Positions 18,471 through 26,608 of a DNA stretch of 62,847 nt are shown here, one piece after another (the first letter of the stretch is position 1; every line of letters starts with the position of its first letter). Source of the DNA: Spirochaetota bacterium (GTDB taxonomy: Bacteria > Spirochaetota > UBA4802 > JAFGJZ01); NCBI GenBank assembly GCA_016934935.1, contig JAFGRW010000121.1, positions 1 through 62,847 on the forward strand. The letters are read 5' to 3'. A program made the translations under genes and the position numbers. The notes beneath the pieces were generated by a model that did no database searches, had not been told where the DNA came from, and saw only the letters and a program-made list of their open reading frames with translations.

Positions 18471-18519
18471 AAGATACAGCCATTTGAAATAAGCTTAAAA
18501 TTTCTGCAGGCTGTATCTT
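18471..18519 (+). terminator. Hairpin at the end of the ABC operon
   Basis: AAGATACAGCC (18471-18481) and GGCTGTATCTT (18509-18519) form an 11-bp stem with a 27-base loop and a short T-rich tail. It lies 24 bases after the last stop of the operon. Confidence 0.55.
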
Positions 18520-18961
18520 TTCTGATTGTAAAAACTGCCGCCATATTATTCTTTCCATTTCATCGAATTAACCTGATCTTTAATCAGCCACCATAAAAAA
18601 AGGTCAACCTTTCATATTGTCATATAGAAATAATAAATTTAATAACAGAAGAAATTTAATCGAACTGAACAGTCGGCAGCTGCTGATTACTCAGTTCGAT
18701 TAGGCCGCAGCATCGCATATTAATACAATATAAATAAATTATAACCAAAACCGGATTTGAACTATTAGCTACATTCATATAATACCTACTAAAAAACAAA
18801 ATATGTGCATTTTATATAATAATTTGCTTAAATAATTTATACCTGATATCTAAGTATGCCTGTCTTTTGTGCTGAATACAAAATATTATCTATTATTTAT
18901 AAAATTTTATTGCAATATTTTTAACTAAATTTAATAATGAAAAAAAAATCGGAGGTTTTAT
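18520..18961. other. Intergenic region with long inverted repeat
   Basis: No gene is seen. The main structure is the inverted repeat at 18658-18701. The rest is very AT-rich up to the ribosome site CGGAGG before the next gene. Confidence 0.4.
18658..18701. repeat. Extended hairpin, 11-bp perfect outer stem
   Basis: AATCGAACTGA (18658-18668) pairs with TCAGTTCGATT (18691-18701). The bases between can also pair (AGTCGGCA with TGCTGATT, counting two wobbles), giving one long stem. No T run follows on either strand, so it is not a standard terminator. Confidence 0.6.
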
Positions 18962-19963
18962 ATGAAAAAAATACTAAAATTACTTGTCATGCTCCTTCTG
19001 CTGCAGATCGTCCTGGTTTCGTGTGACGAGGATGAAGATTCACCGCTACGTTACGACTATTTTCGTGACCATGCAGGTTTCAGCAACAGCCTGTACAATG
19101 AGTATGTATACGATAGAAGTCCCTATAGTAGTGTAAAAAAAGCAACCTATAAATACACGAGTGATGGTTGGAATTATACTACCATAAGCAACTACGATGA
19201 TAGCCTTTATACCGGTGGTTCTTATTCGGATTCAGATGGCGATAAATACAATAGCAATCGTGAATGGGACGGAAACTCCTTTATTACTTATAATGACGAT
19301 CCTTCAACTGATCCTGTAAGCAATTCAGGCACTATTGACAAGAAGGGACTTCTTACATCAATTGACTATACCAATTCAAGTTCATATACTTATAAATATG
19401 ACGGCTGGGATCTTGTAGAGTACTCATCAAAAGACGAATATGATGACAGTTATGCATATACTGCTAAATATACTTTTGATGGAGACTTGCCTGAAACAAA
19501 GACATCTCTTCAAACTTCGGATGGTACTGTTTATTATTCCGAGTATTATGAAACAAAAACCGAATACAAAAATGATGGAGACAGAGTAACTTCTTCGGCC
19601 GTATACTCAAGATCCAGCAGTTCCTCTGAATTTGAATTAAGAGAAGAAACAACTTACGAATATGAAGACGGCAATGTCACAAAAGTCATCACCGAAAATT
19701 CATATGACAGCTATGAAATTATTTTGTTAACATGGAAAGACAATCTTCCTGTTGAGCAAAAAATGTACCGGGGTTGTGACTCAGCGGACGACTGCACCGA
19801 TGAGAACCTTGACTCTGTTATAAAATATGAGTGGTCCAAGAAACGATTGGTAAAAACCACACGTACTTCTTATACTCATAGTGACGAATATGATCCCGAT
19901 ACTGGCGACTATATTGATACAATCACAGAGAACACAACTGTTACAGAAAGAGCATATGAGTAA
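18962..19963 (+). CDS. Tyr/Ser/Asp-rich lipoprotein
   Basis: The signal peptide ends in the lipobox VLVSC (Cys21), followed at once by an acidic stretch (DEDEDSP). The rest is a series of loose beta-hairpin repeats rich in Tyr, Ser and Asp, with units such as YKYDGWDLVEY, YTAKYTFDGDLPE, TEYKNDGDRV and TTYEYEDGNVTKV. These resemble the RHS/YD-type beta repeats of surface proteins, without the strict YD-repeat sequence. It probably faces the cell surface. A clear GGAGG ribosome site precedes the ATG, and a long hairpin follows the stop, so it is a single-gene unit. Function unknown. Confidence 0.75.
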   Translation: MKKILKLLVMLLLLQIVLVSCDEDEDSPLRYDYFRDHAGFSNSLYNEYVYDRSPYSSVKKATYKYTSDGWNYTTISNYDDSLYTGGSYSDSDGDKYNSNREWDGNSFITYNDDPSTDPVSNSGTIDKKGLLTSIDYTNSSSYTYKYDGWDLVEYSSKDEYDDSYAYTAKYTFDGDLPETKTSLQTSDGTVYYSEYYETKTEYKNDGDRVTSSAVYSRSSSSSEFELREETTYEYEDGNVTKVITENSYDSYEIILLTWKDNLPVEQKMYRGCDSADDCTDENLDSVIKYEWSKKRLVKTTRTSYTHSDEYDPDTGDYIDTITENTTVTERAYE

Positions 19964-19968
19964 TTAAT

Positions 19969-20012
19969 ACTCCAGACCAAAAGAGGGCGCATGCTCTCTT
20001 TTGGTCTGGAGT
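19969..20012 (+). terminator. Terminator of the Tyr-rich lipoprotein gene
   Basis: A 17-bp perfect stem, 19969-19985 with 19996-20012 (ACTCCAGACCAAAAGAG on the left arm), with a 10-base loop. The stem is very stable, but the following T tract is weak. Confidence 0.65.
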
Positions 20013-20117
20013 TACTATTATACTTGCTCTTAATTATCAATTTAAATCCATCCCTAACAAATAGTTTTAGACATTTATCCCTCTTAAACCTTCCTCTACA
20101 TCCTACCATATGCTGTA

Positions 20118-20149
20118 ATTACATCAATATTAATAAATCTTGATGTAAT
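20118..20149. repeat. Inverted repeat upstream of the GNAT gene
   Basis: ATTACATCAA (20118-20127) and TTGATGTAAT (20140-20149) are perfect inverted arms around a 12-base loop. It may be an operator or a weak terminator. Confidence 0.5.
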
Positions 20150-20254
20150 ATAGAATAGTTAACAGAAACATCAGTTAACGTATAACTAATAGCCCTGACT
20201 GGCACTTATCGATATTGATTTTTACCAAGAAAAAACAATTTACATTTATATTAC

Positions 20255-20272
20255 CAGTTAATACATTAACTG
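20255..20272. promoter_or_regulatory. Palindrome CAGTTAAT-AC-ATTAACTG, candidate operator
   Basis: A perfect 8-2-8 palindrome 70 bases before the GNAT start. Related AGTTAAC half-sites occur at about 20157 and 20174, suggesting a regulator-binding cluster for the GNAT/M20 operon. Confidence 0.45.
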
Positions 20273-20342
20273 TAAAAGTTTGCAGTTTTTTAACTTAAGC
20301 AATATTACGCCTTATGGTGCCGGAACAGAAACAGGAGTTTAT

Positions 20343-20861
20343 ATGGATAAATCGAAAAAATTCAAAGTCGAAGGTCATGAGCTTGAAATAAGGAATTTTA
20401 CCGTAGATGATATAGCTCCGACCTTTCATCTGGGCGAAAAGCTTTTTACACTTAACAAGACTCCCAATCTTTACCGGGTCTGGGACGAATACGAGGTAAT
20501 TAATTTTTTTCAGTCTGACAGTGATCACTGCATAACTGCATTTGTTGACGGGCTGTATGCCGGGTTTGTACTGGGCACACTTATAGAAAAACGCAAATCC
20601 GAAATAAAATACGGCTATCTTGTATGGATTGGTGTTGACCAGAACTATAAAAGAATGGGCATCGCCTCACGCCTTTTCGAAGAGTTTAAAGACCGTATGA
20701 CCAAAAACGGCGCAACTACACTTATGATAGACACTCAAGCCGATAATCAGGCGGCAATCGAGTTTTTCAAAAGCAAAGGTTTTGGCTCTCCTCAGGATCA
20801 TGTCTATTACTCTATGAAAACCAAAAATCATGCATCAGGAAAAAGCGGTGGCGATAAATAG
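20343..20861 (+). CDS. GNAT family N-acetyltransferase
   Basis: The 172-residue enzyme has the GNAT fold: N-terminal beta/alpha (LEIRNFTVDDIAPTFHLGEKLF), the acetyl-CoA pyrophosphate loop in VWIGVDQNYKRMGIASRLFEEF (residues about 97-118), and the C-terminal strand motif in TLMIDTQADNQAAIEFFKSKGF. It moves an acetyl group from acetyl-CoA to an amine. I use the ATG at 20343 because AGGAGTTT precedes it; the longer frame lacks a ribosome site. The gene overlaps the M20 deacylase gene, which removes acyl groups, so the pair may acetylate and deacetylate pathway intermediates. The substrate is unknown. Confidence 0.85.
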   Translation: MDKSKKFKVEGHELEIRNFTVDDIAPTFHLGEKLFTLNKTPNLYRVWDEYEVINFFQSDSDHCITAFVDGLYAGFVLGTLIEKRKSEIKYGYLVWIGVDQNYKRMGIASRLFEEFKDRMTKNGATTLMIDTQADNQAAIEFFKSKGFGSPQDHVYYSMKTKNHASGKSGGDK

Positions 20862-21936
20862 AGAACGGCTAATAAAAACCACAATCGAACTGATTGACAT
20901 CTACAGCCCCTCCGGCAAGGAGATACAGATAGTTGACCATATTGCTGAATATCTTAAAAAAAACGGCATCAGTTACATAAAACAGCCAGTCTCGGACGAA
21001 CGGTGTAATTTACTCATAAATACCGATACTGCTTCAAGGGATATTGTGTTTATGGGGCATATAGACACTGTTCCTGCGTATAACCTTGATGACTATAAAT
21101 CCACAATCAAAGACAATATAATAACAGGGCTTGGCGCATGCGATATGAAAGGCGCTTGTGCCGCAATGATCGAAGCTTTTATCTGCTATAAAGAAAAGTA
21201 TGGCAAATTGCCCCCAATATCTTTGGCATTTGTTGTGGGCGAAGAGGAGTCCGGTGACGGTGCAGCGTGTTTTTGTGACGAATATTTTTATGAATGGGCA
21301 GTTATAGGCGAACCGACATCCATGTATCCCGCGTTTTCACATTTTGGTTATCTTGAAATGAGCATTACCACTACCGGAACTCGCAAACATGCTTCGATGG
21401 TTAATTTCACCAAAAATGCTGTGCACGAGATGCTGGCGGCACTCAACACTATAACCAAATTTCTTGATACAGAATGCCGAGGCTGTGTGTATAATCTGCG
21501 GGATGTCAGCAGCAGCAATGCCGGTTTTGTAGTAGCCGAACGATGCGAAGCCTGGATAGACATTCATATCCCACCGTTTTACACTGCCCAGCACATAACA
21601 GAAAAAATTAAAACGATGATCGAAAACAATTTTCCTGACTCTGATGAATTTGCTTATGATTTTCCCACAATGCACACAGGATACTCTCTGCAAAAAGAGG
21701 GAATCGTACCAGAAATATTTTCGTCTATCAGTGACAAACCTGATAACGATTCTTTTCCAAGCGATTCTGACGGTGCCATACTCTGGAAAGCCGGAATCAA
21801 ACCTGTAATAATCGGACCGGGCTCTCTTGCTGTAGCACATACACAGGAAGAGTTTGTTTGCATAGACGAGCTTGTAAACGCTGCTGAAACCTATTTCAAT
21901 TTTTCTGAGATCTATTCAAAACAGCTAGTGGATTAA
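20848..21936 (+). CDS. M20 family ArgE/DapE-type deacylase
   Basis: This zinc hydrolase of about 362 residues carries the M20 metal set: HID (His71 and Asp73), DMKG (Asp98), the catalytic EEES (131-134), GEPTS (Glu154) and a final His in LAVAHTQEEF. Relatives remove acetyl or succinyl groups from amino acids in arginine and lysine synthesis. I prefer the GTG at 20848, with AGGAAA upstream and a family-like N-terminus (INRERLIKTTIELIDIYSPSG); an ATG at 20830 is in frame but lacks a ribosome site. The 14-base overlap with the GNAT gene argues for one pathway. The substrate is not determined. Confidence 0.85.
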   Translation: MAINRERLIKTTIELIDIYSPSGKEIQIVDHIAEYLKKNGISYIKQPVSDERCNLLINTDTASRDIVFMGHIDTVPAYNLDDYKSTIKDNIITGLGACDMKGACAAMIEAFICYKEKYGKLPPISLAFVVGEEESGDGAACFCDEYFYEWAVIGEPTSMYPAFSHFGYLEMSITTTGTRKHASMVNFTKNAVHEMLAALNTITKFLDTECRGCVYNLRDVSSSNAGFVVAERCEAWIDIHIPPFYTAQHITEKIKTMIENNFPDSDEFAYDFPTMHTGYSLQKEGIVPEIFSSISDKPDNDSFPSDSDGAILWKAGIKPVIIGPGSLAVAHTQEEFVCIDELVNAAETYFNFSEIYSKQLVD

Positions 21937-22179
21937 AAAACCTGCACTGATTAGGATGCTATTATATACGGTTTTAGCTCTTATTCTATATTAGTTTACT
22001 GCGTTTATAAAAAAGACAGAAGGGTCTCCAAATCATTATAAAGCTGCATAAAGTTAATTTTGATCATGCGGATAAAACCTGATTAACCCGCTCTTAGCCG
22101 GCTACTGTTTTTCTGTCACCTGGTTCTTTTTTTCGTGTTTCGTTTTTTATTCTTGCTCAATAATCAGCAAAAAATGCTT

Positions 22180-22662
22180 TCAGCACAATAAATATGGCAC
22201 TTTTCGGGATTGTTGTCCAGAAAAATGGTCTTGCCCTTCGTAAAAGTTCATGCCCCAGCTGTTTATGAAGTATGGAAACCCGAAGAATTGGTAAACAAAA
22301 GCGGCATGAAAACAGGGCCGCACAAACTCCTTGACTCCATCCATAAACTCATCAAAGAAGTCCATTGCTAAATAAAGCATGTAAGACAAACTGTAACAGT
22401 AAAGATTCGCTATATCCTTCAATTTCCTTTTCGAGATACTTGAAAACCGTATATGCACAGACTTATAATTAGTGCCTCGTTCCTGATATTTAACAAGTGT
22501 GTCATTGCAAACAGGATTCTTAACCAGCTTTTTTGAATACATATCAAGAACAGTATTCATTACGTCCGAAACATCCATGTTATGCTTCCTGGCATACTCT
22601 TCAATTCTTTCCAGTCTGCTTATTTCAACATCGATTGATGTTCTAAAATCAGTTTTATCCAT
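22180..22662 (-). CDS. Hypothetical protein with ribbon-helix-helix-like halves
   Basis: Two segments look like ribbon-helix-helix DNA-binding modules: residues 6-45 (RTSIDVEISRLERIEEYARKHNMDVSDVMNTVLDMYS) and about 68-110 (KSVHIRFSSISKRKLKDIANLYCYSLSYMLYLAMDFF). Each is a beta strand followed by two helices. A C-terminal aromatic tail (FHAAFVYQFFGFPYFINSWGMNFYEG) has no known match. It may be a single-chain pseudo-dimeric repressor. It is a lone gene between two unrelated operons, and I see no partner toxin. Confidence 0.5.
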   Translation of the reverse strand: MDKTDFRTSIDVEISRLERIEEYARKHNMDVSDVMNTVLDMYSKKLVKNPVCNDTLVKYQERGTNYKSVHIRFSSISKRKLKDIANLYCYSLSYMLYLAMDFFDEFMDGVKEFVRPCFHAAFVYQFFGFPYFINSWGMNFYEGQDHFSGQQSRKVPYLLC

Positions 22663-22967
22663 AACATACCTCCAAATGCTCTATATATGTAAACTTAATT
22701 GGAGGCTGTTTTGTTAAATTTTTTTGATAAATTTTCATAATTCCTGTATGCGCAGGAATTACGGTATAGCGATTATTTCAGCAATCACATAAATAGCGTG
22801 ATAGAAAGTCCCACTATTAAGTATTTACATGTTATTTAGTTTCAGAATTATAAATCAGAAACATAACTCAGTTGCTGATATATAAATCCGAAAGACCGGA
22901 ACATACATTATAGTGTATTCTTTTGTTTAGCGGGGCAACTCAGCCCTATCACAACAGGAGAAAACAT
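22663..22967. other. Intergenic with a short palindromic repeat
   Basis: It contains the inverted repeat AATTCCTG (22739-22746) and CAGGAATT (22753-22760), similar in style to dispersed intergenic palindromes of bacteria. It also holds the leader of the MMPL operon, with CAGGAG before 22968. No gene seen. Confidence 0.45.
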
Positions 22968-25853
22968 ATGAAAAAACTTATCAGCTTTACAGTAAACAGA
23001 CCTTTACCTGTTTTACTGTTTCTATTAGTCATCACAGTTATCATGTTTACGGGTATTCCAAAGCTGCGGCTGGAGCCATCGTCCGAAGCATTAATGCCTA
23101 AAGATTCACCGGAATACCTCTACAATATGCGCATGAAACGAATTTTCGGTGACAGCCGGTTATTTATGCTTACACTGATCGAGCCCGATAACAAAGACCT
23201 GTTCACTAAAGAGAGCTTTGAACTGCTTAACGAACTTGTAGAAGAAGTTGAAGAATTCAGAGTCTTTAATCTTGACCGTGAACAAAAAAGACTGGAAACA
23301 GTTTGCAGCCTGGCCTCCGTCACATTTTTTGACCCTGAAGAGCCTGAATCAGTTAATAAATCAAAAAATGAAGATATATCTGACGAGATGATCGACAGCC
23401 TTCTTATGGGTGATGCGGAAGTTTCTAACGAGTACTTTGACGTATTTGATCTTGAAGCACCTTTACCCGCAGATGTTTTTATCAAACCAATTCGCCCGAG
23501 ACGTGATTATCAATTTGAAAACTACAAAGCCATAACCAGAGGCGAACTTGAAAATGCCCTGGATCATGCCTCGAATCGCCAGCTAACTACAGTACTGTTG
23601 CGAACAGGACTTAATAACGCTAATGCTTCTCACCGTTTTTCGGAAGAAGAATACCGCTTAATTGTAAGCGAGTTCGAAACAATCTTTCTGCTTAAATCTG
23701 CCGAAGCTGTAAAGCTGTTCATGAATCCTGTTTCTGGTGAAGACATTGTCGGCACAAAAAACTCTTTGACTCCCACCGATCTTATAGAAGAAGACGAATA
23801 CGGCACAAGAAAGCTTCCCGAGACGAAAGAGGAATTCGCTATCTACAAACAGCGGCTTTTTGAAAATCCGGTTTTTAAAAATACCATCTACAGCACAGAC
23901 AAAAGTGGCGAAATTGACTCTCTTGCAATGACTATCCAGCTTCAGGTAATCCGTGAAGCAGATACAGCCAACAAATACCTTATGGATGTAATTACCAAGT
24001 ATAACGGAAGAGGTCTCAAAATGCTTCCGGTAGGCGTTCCTGTTTTTGAACGGTACATTCAGGACTACATGGCACGTGACATGAAACTTTTTCTTCCACT
24101 CGCACTGCTGGTTGTCATACTTACTTTTCTGCTGAATTTCAGAATGTTCAGAGGAGTTATACTTCCCACACTATCAGTAATATTGGCGATAATATGGACA
24201 ATGGGCTTAATGGGTCATATTGGAATACCAGTTACCATGGTAGTGAATATTTTGCCTACAATACTTGTTGCCGTAGGCAGCTCCTATTCCATACACCTTT
24301 TAAATCAGTTCTTACACGACAGAAACGAAATCCACGGCAGCAGGATAAAGCAAAACCTTATTCGATCGATGACCCGAATATCTGTCACTGTTCTTTTAGC
24401 AGCACTGACTACGTTTATCGGATTCTCGACTCTCTCAATCAATCAGGTTGTATCTTTAAAACATTTCGGCATATTTTCAGCAATTGGTACTGTCTTTGCA
24501 TGCGCTATCTCTTTTATGCTGATTCCGCCGGTTTTGTCACTTTTCCCAGGGAAAGAATCAAACAAAGCCAGCGGCATACAAAACGCATATCTCCGTTCTG
24601 CGATTGAAAGAGGAGGAAGGTTCGCGACAAATCACGCGGCAGCAGTAATAGCAGTGAGTCTTGCAATAGCTATAGGCGGTATTATAGGGCTTACTCATAT
24701 CAATATCGAGTCATCCCCAATTACACAATTTCATGATGACTCTTATGTAGTAACTTCTGACTCGCATGTCAGCCGCAAACTTGACGGCACGGTTACTTTT
24801 AACCTGATGATAGATACCGGTAAAGATGGCGGAGTCAAGGATCCGGAGTTTTTAAAAAACATTGATGAAACAGCAGAATGGATTGTTAACCGGAAAAACA
24901 GAGACAGGTTCAATCTTCTCGCCTCGTACTCATTTGCCGATGTAATCAAAAGAATGAACAAAGCCATGAACGCAGAGGATGATTCATTTTACAAAATACC
25001 CGGTAAGCAGAGTGTAATTGAAGACTACATTATGCTCTACAGTGGAGAAGACCGTAACTCAAGCGGAATCCCGGATACAATGGAACGTTTTGTAGCTCCT
25101 CATTATCGTGTTGCTAATATAATCATCAAAACAGGAACATATAACGGCCGCATCTATTCGACAAAGGTCTTACTTGAATCTGTTGATAATATTAACAGTT
25201 ATATGAAAAGCCGCAAATATTTTAACGGAATGCAGTACACCATTGCAGGACAGGCTATTAACTACGCGGTACTCAACCGTCTTGTTGCATGGGGTCAGGT
25301 TGTCACAATATCACTAACATTGATAATTATTTTCGCAATTATCTTTCTTCTGTTCAAGGATATTCGCGCGGCTCTAATCTCGCTTATACCCATATCTTTC
25401 AGCATTATTGTTGTGTACGGAACAATGGGCTTTCTTGATATTCCCCTTGATCTTCCAAAATCAATTATAGCGGCTATCACCATTGGTATAGGCATAGATG
25501 ATACAATACATATGCTCAAAACAATTCGTACACAGATGGCCGAGGGCATGCCGCTTCGTAATGCCATTCTTGCTTCATACGGAGAGGCCGGTATGGCAAT
25601 TGTGTACACATCAATAGCGCTTATACTCGGATTTTCCGTTCTTATGCTTTCACAATTTAAAGTAATATTCTATTTTGGCTGGCTTGTCGCAATGAATATG
25701 ACGGCCACCACTATCGCTGCACTCTTTATTCTGCCCGCGGCCGCATATCTTTTTAAGGTAAACTTCGGCCTTGAGAAGAAAGAAAAAACAGCACCCGATA
25801 CCAATTTACAGGCAACAATACTTACTAAAAACAAAGCTATACAGAGAGGTTAA
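22968..25853 (+). CDS. MMPL/RND-superfamily membrane transporter
   Basis: This protein of about 961 residues has the duplicated RND layout: a first helix (PVLLFLLVITVIMFTGIP), a large periplasmic domain, a block of five helices (LFLPLALLVVILTFLLNF to FACAISFMLIPPVL), then the same plan again. In the C-terminal half IGIGIDDTIHMLK (near residue 850) carries the Asp pair expected in proton-coupled MMPL transporters; the N-terminal half has VAVGSSYSIHLL instead. Such pumps move lipids or hydrophobic molecules with proton energy. The start ATG at 22968 is preceded by CAGGAG. A LolA-like carrier and a barrel-like protein follow, so cargo probably goes to the outer membrane. Confidence 0.9.
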   Translation: MKKLISFTVNRPLPVLLFLLVITVIMFTGIPKLRLEPSSEALMPKDSPEYLYNMRMKRIFGDSRLFMLTLIEPDNKDLFTKESFELLNELVEEVEEFRVFNLDREQKRLETVCSLASVTFFDPEEPESVNKSKNEDISDEMIDSLLMGDAEVSNEYFDVFDLEAPLPADVFIKPIRPRRDYQFENYKAITRGELENALDHASNRQLTTVLLRTGLNNANASHRFSEEEYRLIVSEFETIFLLKSAEAVKLFMNPVSGEDIVGTKNSLTPTDLIEEDEYGTRKLPETKEEFAIYKQRLFENPVFKNTIYSTDKSGEIDSLAMTIQLQVIREADTANKYLMDVITKYNGRGLKMLPVGVPVFERYIQDYMARDMKLFLPLALLVVILTFLLNFRMFRGVILPTLSVILAIIWTMGLMGHIGIPVTMVVNILPTILVAVGSSYSIHLLNQFLHDRNEIHGSRIKQNLIRSMTRISVTVLLAALTTFIGFSTLSINQVVSLKHFGIFSAIGTVFACAISFMLIPPVLSLFPGKESNKASGIQNAYLRSAIERGGRFATNHAAAVIAVSLAIAIGGIIGLTHINIESSPITQFHDDSYVVTSDSHVSRKLDGTVTFNLMIDTGKDGGVKDPEFLKNIDETAEWIVNRKNRDRFNLLASYSFADVIKRMNKAMNAEDDSFYKIPGKQSVIEDYIMLYSGEDRNSSGIPDTMERFVAPHYRVANIIIKTGTYNGRIYSTKVLLESVDNINSYMKSRKYFNGMQYTIAGQAINYAVLNRLVAWGQVVTISLTLIIIFAIIFLLFKDIRAALISLIPISFSIIVVYGTMGFLDIPLDLPKSIIAAITIGIGIDDTIHMLKTIRTQMAEGMPLRNAILASYGEAGMAIVYTSIALILGFSVLMLSQFKVIFYFGWLVAMNMTATTIAALFILPAAAYLFKVNFGLEKKEKTAPDTNLQATILTKNKAIQRG

Positions 25854-25855
25854 TC

Positions 25856-26608
25856 ATGAAAACAGCAAACAGAATTTTAATATCGATCGCGGCAATTGCA
25901 ACTTTAACAGTGTCTCCGCTCATTTCACAGGAGAGCGCCGATGCCATTATGAAAAAAAATGACGGGATACCGTCTGGTCAAAGCTTTAAAAGAGAGATGA
26001 CTCTGCTTGTAATTAAACAGGGCGTCACCGAGAAGAAAGAGTTTACAGGCTTTTCGAAAAAACAGGGAAGGTCCCGTCGCAGCCTAATGCAGTTCACACA
26101 TCCTACAGAAATGGGTTTTCTGGTCTGGGACAATCCTGGTGAAGAGAGCCAGCAATGGATCAAACTATCGGGAGGGCGTGTCCGCAGAATCGCCTCCACA
26201 GATAAAGGCAAACCGTGGATGAATTCACATTTTTATAATGATGATGTTTCGGAAAAATATATCGAAGACTATAAGTATGAATTAATCGGTGGAGAATCTG
26301 TTAACGGAACACCCTGTTATAAAATAAGATCTGTCAAAAAGGGAACCGGAGCGACATATTCAAAAACCGAAGTCTATATCGGCAAAGAAGATTATCTGAC
26401 ATACCGTGTCGACTATTTCGAAGGCGGAAGGCATGTGAAGACATTGACTCTTACACGTTATGAGAACATTCTCAATATTCCAACCGCGCGAATGCTCACA
26501 ATGGAACGAGCCGATGGCAAGGGCAAGAGCGTTCTTTACATAAAAAGCATTCGTTACAATATCTCAATAGATGACAGAGAGTTAACACGTGAGGCACTGG
26601 CAAAATGA
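25856..26608 (+). CDS. LolA-like outer-membrane lipoprotein-sorting protein
   Basis: A signal peptide (SIAAIATLTVSPLISQ) precedes about 225 mature residues with the LolA-like pattern: LVIKQGVTEKKEFTGFSKK, MGFLVWDNPGEESQQWIKLSGGRVRRI, the fold-defining SHFYNDDVSEKYIEDYKYEL, and TYSKTEVYIGKEDYLTYRVDYFEGG. It is a paralog of the carrier at 16420-17151. The start lies two bases after the MMPL stop. Its TGA overlaps the start of the next gene as ATGA, so all three are translationally coupled. The likely role is to take hydrophobic cargo from the pump across the periplasm. Confidence 0.85.
   Translation: MKTANRILISIAAIATLTVSPLISQESADAIMKKNDGIPSGQSFKREMTLLVIKQGVTEKKEFTGFSKKQGRSRRSLMQFTHPTEMGFLVWDNPGEESQQWIKLSGGRVRRIASTDKGKPWMNSHFYNDDVSEKYIEDYKYELIGGESVNGTPCYKIRSVKKGTGATYSKTEVYIGKEDYLTYRVDYFEGGRHVKTLTLTRYENILNIPTARMLTMERADGKGKSVLYIKSIRYNISIDDRELTREALAK

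Noticed and set aside
21337..21840. Minus-strand ORF of 167 codons
   Set aside because: It is antisense to the M20 deacylase, which has all its metal-binding motifs.
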